Source of the DNA: DASUSH01 sp050996575 | GTDB taxonomy: Bacteria; Actinomycetota; Thermoleophilia; Solirubrobacterales; 70-9 | Direction of reading: 5' to 3' | Length of the DNA stretch: 37,022 nt | NCBI GenBank assembly: GCA_050996575.1 | Contig: JBPCRS010000030.1 | Location: forward strand, 1-37,022 | The notes under the pieces: model-generated | The model's input: the letters and a program-made list of their open reading frames with translations, nothing else | What the model was told of the DNA's origin: nothing | The model's database searches: none | Shown here: positions 14,736 to 22,527 of the stretch, in pieces | Layout: every line of letters begins with the position of its first letter | Numbering within the stretch: position 1 is the stretch's first letter | Position numbers and translations under genes: made by a program

Positions 14736-16088
14736 TCAGCCGCCGCGGACGAGCCGGGCGCCCTCCGGTGTGTCGCGGACGGTCCAGCCGCGCGAGATGA
14801 GTTCGTCGCGGATCTCGTCGGCGCGGTCGAAATCGCGAGCGGAGCGAGCCTGCTCACGCTCGGCGAGCAGCGCCTCGGCCTCGGTGTCGGCGGCCTCCTC
14901 GCCGCCCGCGAGCCGCTCGAGCCCGAGCAGCGGAAGCAGCTCCGCGACCGCCGCCCGCGCTCCGGCGAGCGGCCTCGTGTTCGCCTCGCGGACGAGCTCG
15001 GCCACCTCGGCGAGCGCCCGCGGGGTGTTGAAGTCGTCGGCGAGCGCGACGAGGAAGGCCTCGCGGCGCTCGGCGACGAGCGGGTCGGGCTCGCCCTCGG
15101 GGTCGGGCTCTCGGAGGAAGTTGCGCAGGCGCTCGTTTCGCGCCCGTGCCTCCTCGAGCGCGCCCTCGGAGAACTCGATCGGCTGGCGGTAGTGGCCCGA
15201 AACGAGGAAGCCGACGACGGCCTCGGCGCCAAAGCGCTCGATCGCGGTCGAGAGCTGAAAGCTGTTGCCGACCGACTTCGACATCTTCTCGGCGGCGATC
15301 TGGACCATCCCGTTGTGCATCCAGATCCGCGCCAGCGGCACCCCGCGCGCGGCCTCGGTCTGCGCGATCTCGTTCTCGTGGTGGGGGAAGACGAGGTCCG
15401 AGCCGCCGCCGTGGACCTCAAAGTCGGCGCCGAACTCGGCCTCGGCCATCGCCGAGCACTCGATGTGCCAGCCCGGGCGTCCCTCGCCCCAGGGCGAGGG
15501 CCAGGCGGTGTCCTCGCCGGGCTTTCGCGCCTTCCAGAGCGCGAAGTCGAGCCCGTCCTCCTTCAATTCCTCCGAACCCGCCTCCTCGCCCTGGTCCATG
15601 TCGTCGGGGCGCCGGTTCGAGAGCTTGCCGTATCCGTCGAAGCTGCGAACGCGGAAGTAGACGTCGCCCGAGGCCTCGTAGGCATGGCCGGAATCGACGA
15701 GGTCGGCGATCAGAGCGATGATCGCCTCGATCGTCTCGGTTGCGAGCGGCTCGGCGTCGGGCCGGCCGAGCCCGAGCGCGTCGGTGTCGGCGACATAGGC
15801 GGCTGTCATCTCCCCTGCCCAGGCCTCGGATTCACGGCCGGCCTCGCGAGCCGCGGCGTAGATCTTGTCGTTGACGTCGGTGACGTTGATCACGAGCCGG
15901 GGTTCGTATCCGGCGTGCTCGAGGAAGCGGCGCAGCAGCATGAAGACGACGAATGGCCGAGCGTTGCCGACGTGGATCCGGCCGTATGTCGTCGGCCCAC
16001 AGGCGTAGATCCCGACGCGGCCGCCGTCGCGCGGCTCGAGCACACGGGTTTCGCCGCTGAGCGTGTCCCTGATCGTCACCTCGCGCAT
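14736..16088 (-). CDS. cysS: Cysteinyl-tRNA synthetase
   Basis: The 450-residue class I synthetase has the HIGH-type motif HVGN at 39-42, the KMSKS motif at 268-272, and zinc ligands C30, C211, H236 and E240. The zinc residues sit where the E. coli enzyme has C28, C209, H234 and E238. The C-terminal part is the helical tRNA-binding domain. The length favours true CysS over the shorter mycothiol ligase MshC, which shares the catalytic core. It starts at ATG 16088, and rlmB follows almost directly. Confidence 0.96.
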   Translation of the reverse strand: MREVTIRDTLSGETRVLEPRDGGRVGIYACGPTTYGRIHVGNARPFVVFMLLRRFLEHAGYEPRLVINVTDVNDKIYAAAREAGRESEAWAGEMTAAYVADTDALGLGRPDAEPLATETIEAIIALIADLVDSGHAYEASGDVYFRVRSFDGYGKLSNRRPDDMDQGEEAGSEELKEDGLDFALWKARKPGEDTAWPSPWGEGRPGWHIECSAMAEAEFGADFEVHGGGSDLVFPHHENEIAQTEAARGVPLARIWMHNGMVQIAAEKMSKSVGNSFQLSTAIERFGAEAVVGFLVSGHYRQPIEFSEGALEEARARNERLRNFLREPDPEGEPDPLVAERREAFLVALADDFNTPRALAEVAELVREANTRPLAGARAAVAELLPLLGLERLAGGEEAADTEAEALLAEREQARSARDFDRADEIRDELISRGWTVRDTPEGARLVRGG

Positions 16089-16188
16089 CTCGCGACGAGG
16101 CTATCCGGGCCCTCGACGCGCCGCACGGGGAGCGCGGGCTGTGGATCGTCGCCCCAAGTCATCTAGGGTCGTCGTAGACTGGTTCGAG

Positions 16189-17181
16189 ATGGGGGATCCG
16201 ACCGCAATCGATACAGATGCCTCGAGCAACGGCAGCGGCCACTACGAGGACGCGGGCTCCTCGACCGAGGAAGCGCGCGTTGGGATCACCGACGCGCTCG
16301 GTGGCCTCGCCTCGGGCCTGACCGGCCGCCTTGCCGGCGCCGGCAAAGCCGTCGCGACCTCCGTCGGCGGCCGCATGGCAGGCGCCCTGACCGCCGACCT
16401 CGACGATCGCGATCCCGATTACATCCGCTCCAATCTGCCGTCGGTCTGGCTTTTGACGAGCCTCTGGTTTCGCGGCGAGGTCCGCAACCTAGGCAACATC
16501 CCCGCGGACAAGCCGGTGCTGCTCGTCGGCAACCACTCCGGCGGCAACATGACGCCGGACACGATGCTGTTCACGCTCGCCTTCTACACCTATTTCGGCG
16601 TCGAGCGGCCCTTCTACCAGCTCGCCCACAACCTCGTCCTCGCCTCGCCGATCGGCCCGATCCTGCGTCGCTACGGCACGGTCTCTGCCTCGCACGAACA
16701 TGCGGCGCAGGCGCTCCGCGAGGGCGCAGCGCTACTCGTCTACCCGGGCGGTGACTGGGAGGTGCACCGCTCGAGCTGGGAGGGAGGCAAGGTCGACTTC
16801 GACGGCCGCCGCGGCTTCGTCCGCCTCGCGCTCAACGAGGGCGTGCCGATCGTCCCGGTCGTCTCCGCCGGCGGCCAGGAGACAGCGATCTTCCTCACCC
16901 GCGGCGACTGGCTCGCCAGCCTGCTGCGCGTCGACAAGCTCTTCAGGCTGAAGGTCCTGCCGCTTTCGATTGCGGCGCCCTGGGGGCTCAACGTGGGCGA
17001 CTTCCTCGGCCACATTCCGCTGCCGGCGAAGCTGACTGTCGAGGTGCTGCCGCCGATCGACCTCGAGCAGGAGTTCGGCCCCGAACCCGACATCGACGAG
17101 ATCTACGAGCACGTAACCGGCAAGATGCAGAAGACGCTCGACTCGCTCTACGCCGAGCGCCGCTACCCGGTGATCGGCTGA
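16189..17181 (+). CDS. Diacylglycerol-acyltransferase-like LPLAT family protein
   Basis: The 330-residue protein has a variable N-terminus (1-80), then the lysophospholipid acyltransferase core. The active-site block is GNHSGGNMTPDT with H116 and D124, the NHSGG form seen in the MGAT/DGAT-like branch, and the later block reads YPGGDWE (185-191) instead of the FPEGTR of PlsC. It probably acylates a lipid acceptor, perhaps a glyceride; the substrate is not proven. The ATG at 16189 is chosen over an open frame extending upstream into the cysS 5' end. It overlaps the SRPBCC gene by one base. Confidence 0.87.
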   Translation: MGDPTAIDTDASSNGSGHYEDAGSSTEEARVGITDALGGLASGLTGRLAGAGKAVATSVGGRMAGALTADLDDRDPDYIRSNLPSVWLLTSLWFRGEVRNLGNIPADKPVLLVGNHSGGNMTPDTMLFTLAFYTYFGVERPFYQLAHNLVLASPIGPILRRYGTVSASHEHAAQALREGAALLVYPGGDWEVHRSSWEGGKVDFDGRRGFVRLALNEGVPIVPVVSAGGQETAIFLTRGDWLASLLRVDKLFRLKVLPLSIAAPWGLNVGDFLGHIPLPAKLTVEVLPPIDLEQEFGPEPDIDEIYEHVTGKMQKTLDSLYAERRYPVIG

Positions 17182-17675
17182 TGCGACTGAAGGAATCGAT
17201 AGTCGTCTCGGCGACGACGCAGCAGGTCTGGGACTACATCGAGGATCCCGCGAACTGGCTTCACTTCATGGCCGGCGTGACCCGCTGGGAGGTTGCCGGC
17301 GAGATTCGCAGCGGCCTTGGCGCTCGCTACCGGATGCTGTTCCGAGTTGGCTCCGCCGAGGTCGGCGGGCTGGTCGAGATGGTCGAGTGGGACGAGCCCA
17401 AGGACCTCGCCTGGAATTCGGTCACGGGCGTCGACCAGCGAGGCCGCTTCCGGCTTCGCGAGGTCGATGAGGGCCGGACCAGGATCGAGCTCCGCTACGC
17501 CTACGGCGTCGCCGGCGCCGGCATCCCCGGCCTGATCTCCGAATGGGTTTCCTCACCGACGATCTCGAGCCATCTGCGGCGCTCGCTGCACCAGCTCAAG
17601 CGCCAGGTCGAGCACGAAAAGCTCCGCGCCGAGGCGGCCCGCCGCCGCGCCGGCCGCGAGAGCGCCCCGGCGTAG
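17181..17675 (+). CDS. SRPBCC family protein coupled to an acyltransferase
   Basis: A 164-residue START-like protein: MRLKESIVVSATTQQVWDYI, then PANWLHFMAGVTRWEVAG, and later GRFRLREVDEGRTRIELRYA. The C-terminal helix is basic and extended (HLRRSLHQLKRQVEHEKLRA). SRPBCC proteins bind hydrophobic ligands. The ATG overlaps the acyltransferase stop (TGATG), so both are made together and may share a lipid substrate; this is inference. Confidence 0.87.
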   Translation: MRLKESIVVSATTQQVWDYIEDPANWLHFMAGVTRWEVAGEIRSGLGARYRMLFRVGSAEVGGLVEMVEWDEPKDLAWNSVTGVDQRGRFRLREVDEGRTRIELRYAYGVAGAGIPGLISEWVSSPTISSHLRRSLHQLKRQVEHEKLRAEAARRRAGRESAPA

Positions 17676-17696
17676 CCAGAAGCGCCTCGCGCGAAG

Positions 17697-17745
17697 CACG
17701 AACGGTGATTTACCCACACTGGACGTGGGTGATTCCACGTTCGTG
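17697..17745. terminator. Nested hairpin between converging genes
   Basis: CACGAACG (17697-17704) pairs with CGTTCGTG (17738-17745). Inside, ACCCAC (17712-17717) pairs with GTGGGT (17725-17730). It sits between the converging SRPBCC and acyl-CoA synthetase genes, the place for a bidirectional terminator. No T-tract follows. Confidence 0.5.
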
Positions 17746-17807
17746 GGCCGGTCCGGAGAAGTAGCTCCTTACGCCGGCACGCAGACGAGGCCCTTAGCCG
17801 GCCTTTC

Positions 17808-19535
17808 TCAGACCAGCTCCCGCTTGAGCACCTTGCCGGTCGCATTGCGTGGCAGCTCGTCGAGAAACTCGAACTCTCGCGGGACCTTGTAGCCGGCAAG
17901 GTTCGACTTGACGTGCTTCTTCAGCGTGTCCTCGGATGCGTCGCCGCCGTCACCGATGACGACGAAAGCCTTCAGCCGCTGGCCGAACTCGTCGTCGTCG
18001 ACGCCAATCACCGCGACCTCCTTGACCGACTCGTGGTCGGCGAGCAGATCCTCGACCTCGCGCGGGAACACGTTTTCGCCGCCTGAGACGATCATCTCGT
18101 CGTCGCGGCCGTCGATGAACAAGCGTCCGCCCTCGTCGAAATGGCCGACGTCGCCGCTCGAGAGCAAGCCCTGGTAGTCGTCCTTGCCGCCGCCGCCCGT
18201 ATAGCCCTCGAAGGCCATCTCGTTGCCGACGAAGATCCGGCCGGTGTCGCCCTCGTCGACCTCGCCGGCGCCCTCGGAATCGACGATCTTGATGATCGTC
18301 CCCCGCGGCGGGATACCGGCCGTGCCGGGCGCCGCTCGCAAATCCTCCGGCGTCGCGATCGTTGCCCAGGCGACCTCGGTCGAGCCGTAGAGGTTGTAGA
18401 GGTTGTCGCCGAAGGTGTCCATCCATTTGGTCGCCAGCTCGCCGGGAAGCGCCGAGCCGCTGGCGGCGGTGACTCGCAACTCGCCGAGGTCGTACTCGCG
18501 GATCGTCTCCTCGGGCAGCTCGAGAATCCGCTGCATCATCACCGGGACGACGACGAGCGCGCTCGCGCCGCTCTCCGCCGTCGCCCGCAGCGTCTCCTCG
18601 GGATCGAACTTGCGGCGCAGGACGTAGGTCGAGCGCAACGAGAGGCCGAGCTGGAAGTGGGCCATGCCCCATGAGTGGAAAAGGGGTGCGGCGATCATCG
18701 TCCGCTCTTCGGCGCGGAGCGGAATCCGCGAGAACATTGCCGCGATCGGGGCGAGCGAGTCGGGCGAGGAGCGCTGCGCTCCCTTCGGCGTCCCGGTCGT
18801 GCCCGAGGTGAGGATGATGAATCGGGCGGCCTCGTCGGGCGGGCTTACGTCCGAGCCGTCGGCGCCGGCGATCAGGTCTTCGAGCGCAAGCTCGGGTGTG
18901 TCTCCGGTCGCGGCCTGCGCGGGTGCGTCATCCTCGCCGCGATCAGACCAGGCGATGAGGCGCTTGAGCTCGTCGCCGCCGGGCGCCTCGAGCGCCTCAG
19001 AGAGCAGCTCGCGGAACTCCTCGTCGTAGATCAGTCCGCTTGGGCGCTCGTTCTCGACGACACCGGCGAGCTGCGGCGCGGCGAAGGCGGTGTTGAGGTA
19101 GAGCGCGTGGGCGCCGAGCTTGGCGCATCCGAGCGTCGCATCGATGAAGCCGCGGTGGTTTCGGCACATGATCGCGACGCCGTCGCCGGGGCCGATGCCC
19201 TGGTCGGCGAGCGCCCGCGAGAGCGCGTTCGAGCGCCGGTGCATCTCGGCGAAGCTGAGCGAGCCGGCTTCGTCGACGATCATGATCTCCTCGGGCCGGG
19301 TGATGTTCGCCGCCGCGATCCCGGCGGCCGGCGATGCACCCCAGCGGCGCAGCTCGCGAAGCGCTTTCACCAGCTTGTCGGGACGAGTCCCCCCGATAAC
19401 GCCGGCCTCGTAGAGCGTCTTTGCGTTGAACGGGGCATCGACGATCGGGCCGAGCGGGCCGGCCGGGATCTTGCGCACGGCGGACGCACCGGGAACGTGG
19501 CCGGCGAACTCACCCAGGGTCGATCGAATCCCCAT
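17808..19535 (-). CDS. Acyl-CoA synthetase (AMP-forming, FadD-like)
   Basis: The 575-residue adenylate-forming enzyme activates a carboxylate, probably a fatty acid, to acyl-AMP and then acyl-CoA. The P-loop motif TSGTTGTPKG is at 243-252, YGSTE at 383-387, and the hinge region DGRDDEMIVSGGENVFP precedes the catalytic Lys region NATGKVLKREL at the C-terminus. The ATG at 19535 is preferred over an upstream TTG at 19610 that would add 25 non-conserved residues. The enzyme could supply acyl groups for the acyltransferases of this region; this is inferred from location. Confidence 0.93.
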   Translation of the reverse strand: MGIRSTLGEFAGHVPGASAVRKIPAGPLGPIVDAPFNAKTLYEAGVIGGTRPDKLVKALRELRRWGASPAAGIAAANITRPEEIMIVDEAGSLSFAEMHRRSNALSRALADQGIGPGDGVAIMCRNHRGFIDATLGCAKLGAHALYLNTAFAAPQLAGVVENERPSGLIYDEEFRELLSEALEAPGGDELKRLIAWSDRGEDDAPAQAATGDTPELALEDLIAGADGSDVSPPDEAARFIILTSGTTGTPKGAQRSSPDSLAPIAAMFSRIPLRAEERTMIAAPLFHSWGMAHFQLGLSLRSTYVLRRKFDPEETLRATAESGASALVVVPVMMQRILELPEETIREYDLGELRVTAASGSALPGELATKWMDTFGDNLYNLYGSTEVAWATIATPEDLRAAPGTAGIPPRGTIIKIVDSEGAGEVDEGDTGRIFVGNEMAFEGYTGGGGKDDYQGLLSSGDVGHFDEGGRLFIDGRDDEMIVSGGENVFPREVEDLLADHESVKEVAVIGVDDDEFGQRLKAFVVIGDGGDASEDTLKKHVKSNLAGYKVPREFEFLDELPRNATGKVLKRELV

Positions 19536-19627
19536 CGCGCAGGAGCCTATTGAGCGAGCGGCTGAGGCGTCGCGGTTAGGCACGGGGCGCTCCGTCCGGT
19601 CGCGAGACAAACGCCCGTCCCTGCCAG

Positions 19628-20089
19628 CTATCCGTCAATCAGCGCGACCGCGATGCAGGCGATTCCCTCGCCGCGCCCGATCCAGCCCATGCCTTCGTTC
19701 GTCGTCGCCTTGACGCTGACCGGCGCCGAGAGCACCTCGCTCAGGTTGCGCTCGATCTCGAGCCGCTGCCCGGCGAGGCGCGGTGCCTCGCAGATAACGG
19801 TGGCATCGACGTTCAGGACGACGCCCCGGATCATCCCGCGCACTGTCCGCAGCAGGTCGATCGAATCGGCGTCGCGCCAGGTCTCGTCGGTGTCTGGGAA
19901 CTGGGTGCCGATGTCGCCGAGCCCGGCTGCGCCGAGCAGCGCGTCGATCACCGCATGGGCGAGGACGTCCGCATCCGAATGCCCGTCGAGGCCACGGTCG
20001 TGGTCGATCTCGACACCGCCGAGGAGGAGCAGGCGGCCCGCGCCCGCATCGGCGAAGCGGTGGTTGTCGTAGCCGCTCCCGACCCTCAC
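19628..20089 (-). CDS. ispF: 2-C-methyl-D-erythritol 2,4-cyclodiphosphate synthase
   Basis: The 153-residue MEP-pathway enzyme forms 2-C-methylerythritol 2,4-cyclodiphosphate. Metal ligands are visible: D8 and H10 in GYDNHRF and H45 in DGHSDADVLAH. The C-terminus reads KATTNEGMGWIGRGEGI. The length is that of monofunctional IspF. Its start overlaps the PHP phosphatase stop by 4 bp (20086-20089). The partner ispD lies about 16 kb away in this window, whereas the two are adjacent or fused in many bacteria. Confidence 0.95.
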   Translation of the reverse strand: MRVGSGYDNHRFADAGAGRLLLLGGVEIDHDRGLDGHSDADVLAHAVIDALLGAAGLGDIGTQFPDTDETWRDADSIDLLRTVRGMIRGVVLNVDATVICEAPRLAGQRLEIERNLSEVLSAPVSVKATTNEGMGWIGRGEGIACIAVALIDG

Positions 20090-20910
20090 CCGATCGGCTC
20101 CATCGTCCGCTTGCGGTGCTCGAAGGCAGCGATCTCGCTCACGCCGAGATCATCCAGGAACTGGCGAGCGGCGTCGTAGCCGAAGCCGACGTGCTCGGGC
20201 AGGTGCGCGTCCGAGGAGAGCGCAAACGGCGCCCCGGCGTCAACGCACATCTCGGCGAGCGCTCGCGCCGGATAGATCTCGGCGACGGGCTTGCGCAGCC
20301 CGGCGGTCGAAACCTCGACCGCGATCTGAGACTCGGCGACCGCCTCGACCGCGGGCTCGTAGAAGTAGCGCGGATCGCGCTCGGGCAGCGGCCGTGCCGT
20401 GCCCCAGATCTTGACCAGGTCGGGGTGGGCGAGGATGTCGAACAGGCCCGATCGCACGGCCTCCGCGACCGCCTCGAAGTAGCGTCGCCAGACGCGATCG
20501 GCGTCACCGCCGGCCGCCCAGGCGTCGTAGTCGGGATGGTCGACGGCGCCGTCGCCGACGAAGTGGACCGAGCCGACGACGTAGTCGAACTCGTGCGAGT
20601 CGAGCAGTGCCGCTATGCGGTCCTCAGCGCCGGGCACGAAGTCCATCTCGATCCCGAGCCGAAGCGGCGTCGAGCGCACGAACTCGCAGTACTCGGTCAG
20701 GTCGTCGGTCGCCTGCTCGCGCCAGAACTCGTGGTCCCAGACAGCGAGCGAGTCGCGGAAGCGGTAGACGTGCTCGGAGACTCCGATCTCCCCCACCCCG
20801 GCCCTTGCCGCCGCCTCGAGGTAGCGCTCGACGTTGGCCTCGGTGAAGTACTCGGCGGCACTCGTACCGGCCTCGTCGGGCCGCAGGTGCAGGTGATAGT
20901 CGGTGAGCAC
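20086..20910 (-). CDS. Histidinol-phosphatase-like PHP domain hydrolase (HisJ family)
   Basis: The 274-residue protein has the N-terminal PHP metal motif YHLHLRPD (H6, H8), then GVSEHVYRF, GIEMDFVPG, YVVGSVHFVG, DILAHPDLVKIWG, and the final LSSDAHLPEHVGFGYD. These residues form the trinuclear metal site of PHP phosphoesterases. The family includes HisJ histidinol-phosphate phosphatase and close relatives, and the order and spacing fit HisJ best. It starts at GTG 20910, 19 bp from the divergent DUF389 gene. Confidence 0.88.
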   Translation of the reverse strand: MLTDYHLHLRPDEAGTSAAEYFTEANVERYLEAAARAGVGEIGVSEHVYRFRDSLAVWDHEFWREQATDDLTEYCEFVRSTPLRLGIEMDFVPGAEDRIAALLDSHEFDYVVGSVHFVGDGAVDHPDYDAWAAGGDADRVWRRYFEAVAEAVRSGLFDILAHPDLVKIWGTARPLPERDPRYFYEPAVEAVAESQIAVEVSTAGLRKPVAEIYPARALAEMCVDAGAPFALSSDAHLPEHVGFGYDAARQFLDDLGVSEIAAFEHRKRTMEPIG

Positions 20911-20929
20911 GACGATTACGCTAGCTCCG

Positions 20930-21958
20930 ATGGTGCACCTGCGAATCGTCGTCCCCTCCTACCAATCCGACCACGCGCTCGACCTGCTCGAGCGAACGGA
21001 CTCGGTTTGCAACCTGATCTACCTCGAGGGCGTCGCCCGCCAGCCCGAGGGCGACGTGATCCTCTGCGACGTCGCCCGCGAGGAGGCGAGCGTGCTGATC
21101 GGCGACCTCAAGGAGCTCGAGATCGACCACGAGGGCTCGATCGCGATGGAGACGATCGATTCGCAGATCTCCGACGCCGCCAACGCGGCCGAGAAGGCCG
21201 CCCGGGGGCTGCCCAGCGACGCCGTCGTTTGGGAGGAGGTCGAGTCGCGAACGTCGGAGAGCATCGAGCTTTCGGCGAGCTTCGTCGCCTTCATGGTCCT
21301 CGCCTGCCTGATCGCGGCCTGCGCGATCTTCCTCGACCAGACGATCCTGATCATCGGCGCGATGGTCGTCGGCCCCGAGTTCGGGCCGCTTGCCGGCCTC
21401 TGCGTCGCCGCGGTCGAGCGCCGCCGCGACCTTGCCCGCCGCTCGATGAAGGCGCTCGCCGTCGGCTTCCCGATCGGGATCTCGGCGGCGTTTCTGATGA
21501 CGCTCGCGCTCAACGGGCTCGACCTGCTGCCGAGCTCATTCGTCTCCGGAGCCGATGGGCAGTTCACCAGCTTCATCTCCAATCCCGACCTCTTCTCCTT
21601 CCTCGTTGCCTTCTTCGCCGGAACCGCGGGCGTCCTCTCGCTTACCGCGGCGAAATCGGGAGCGCTCGTCGGCGTGCTGATCTCGGTGACGACGATCCCG
21701 GCCGCGGCCAACATCGGCGTCGCCGCCGCGCTCGGCGACGCCGACGAGTGGGCCGGTGCGATGGCTCAGCTCTCGCTCACCTTGGTCTCGATCACCCTCG
21801 CCGGGGTCCTCACCCTGTTCATCCAGCGCCGCCTCTACATCCGGCGGCGGCGCGCCCATCTCGCCGAGTCAGGGTCGAGGGAGGCCGCCGGACTGCCGGT
21901 CGGCCATAGTCGCCGCGCCGACACCATCACCGGCGGCCAGCCCCGCCGCCCGTCCTGA
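20930..21958 (+). CDS. DUF389 family membrane protein
   Basis: The 342-residue protein has an N-terminal soluble part (about 1-110) beginning MVHLRIVVPSYQSDHALDLL, and six or seven membrane helices from about 115 onward. The conserved DUF389 stretch IIGAMVVGPEFGPLAGLCVA and the later AKSGALVGVLISVTTIPAAA are clear. The family has no assigned function. The ATG at 20930 fits the family N-terminus; the extra upstream codons of the longer frame do not. It reads divergently from the PHP phosphatase. Confidence 0.9.
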   Translation: MVHLRIVVPSYQSDHALDLLERTDSVCNLIYLEGVARQPEGDVILCDVAREEASVLIGDLKELEIDHEGSIAMETIDSQISDAANAAEKAARGLPSDAVVWEEVESRTSESIELSASFVAFMVLACLIAACAIFLDQTILIIGAMVVGPEFGPLAGLCVAAVERRRDLARRSMKALAVGFPIGISAAFLMTLALNGLDLLPSSFVSGADGQFTSFISNPDLFSFLVAFFAGTAGVLSLTAAKSGALVGVLISVTTIPAAANIGVAAALGDADEWAGAMAQLSLTLVSITLAGVLTLFIQRRLYIRRRRAHLAESGSREAAGLPVGHSRRADTITGGQPRRPS

Positions 21959-21962
21959 GCGG

Positions 21963-22019
21963 GCCGCTGATGAGAGCGGCTCAAAGCAACGCGTATCGAT
22001 CCCGCGAGAGCGGGATCGA
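21963..22019. terminator. Two tandem hairpins after the DUF389 gene
   Basis: GCCGCT (21963-21968) pairs with AGCGGC (21975-21980). TCGATCCCGC (21996-22005) pairs perfectly with GCGGGATCGA (22010-22019) around a GAGA (GNRA) tetraloop. They lie just past the DUF389 stop and could end its transcript. No T-tract is present. Confidence 0.55.
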
Positions 22020-22064
22020 CTGTGTGACCGCGCCGGCTTCGATCGCGAGGCCCTCGGTTACCGC

Positions 22065-22474
22065 CGTGCTCGCTCATCGCCCAAGTCGAGATGAACAAGT
22101 CCCCTCGCGGCGCGATCTCGTCAGCGAGACCGGCTGGGACGATCGTGATGCCGCGATCGAGGACCGCCTCGCCAGGCGCGCTCGCAAGGCGGACCGAATC
22201 CTCTCCGAACACCGTTGCCAGGAAGAGCCACTGCAACATGCAGGCGACCGGAAGGTCGACGATCACATAGGTCGGAGGGGGTTCCCGCGGCTGCGCGCCG
22301 CACCAACCTTGCCATGCTCCCGTAGCCGCCACCGAGCTCGACGATGTTCGAGAGGCCGCGCCAGTCGCATCCGGTCGTCTCGCGGAAGTTCTCGAGATGG
22401 TCGAGCTGGTGGACCATCACGTTTAAGGCGAGAAGCGCCCCTGACGGTTTCTGCGGGGTGCTTGCGCCTGCCAA
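22065..22474 (-). pseudogene. Fragment of a putative sugar O-methyltransferase, frameshifted
   Basis: Minus-strand codons give HQLDHLENFRETTGCDWRG and VELGGGYGSMARLVRRA, a SAM-binding motif. The match moves to another frame after the GGGGG run at 22277-22281, continuing as PTYVIVDLPVACMLQWLFLA and ISTWAMSE. The pattern 'HxxHLExF...GGGYG...YVIVDLP...STWAxSE' resembles putative sugar O-methyltransferases of glycan clusters. The N-terminal part is missing (a stop lies upstream in frame) and the C-terminus diverges after 22065. Removing one G from the run would join the two halves. It fills most of the 569-base gap between the DUF389 gene and the fused deacetylase-formyltransferase gene, and is probably a decayed last member of the glycan operon. 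Confidence 0.6.
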
Positions 22475-22527
22475 AGCTCGCGCAGTTTATCCGCTCGTCC
22501 ACGACCCGGTCGTATTGGCACGGTCAG

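Noticed and set aside
14048..15421. A 457-codon minus-strand frame that includes rlmB.
   Set aside because: Everything before the ATG at 14731 overlaps cysS in another frame and is Ser/Arg-rich shadow sequence.
14736..16088. Mycothiol ligase MshC instead of cysteinyl-tRNA synthetase.
   Set aside because: The length of 450 residues, the HVGN/KMSKS spacing and the zinc residues match CysS, and its neighbours rlmB and sigH are the usual CysS neighbours.
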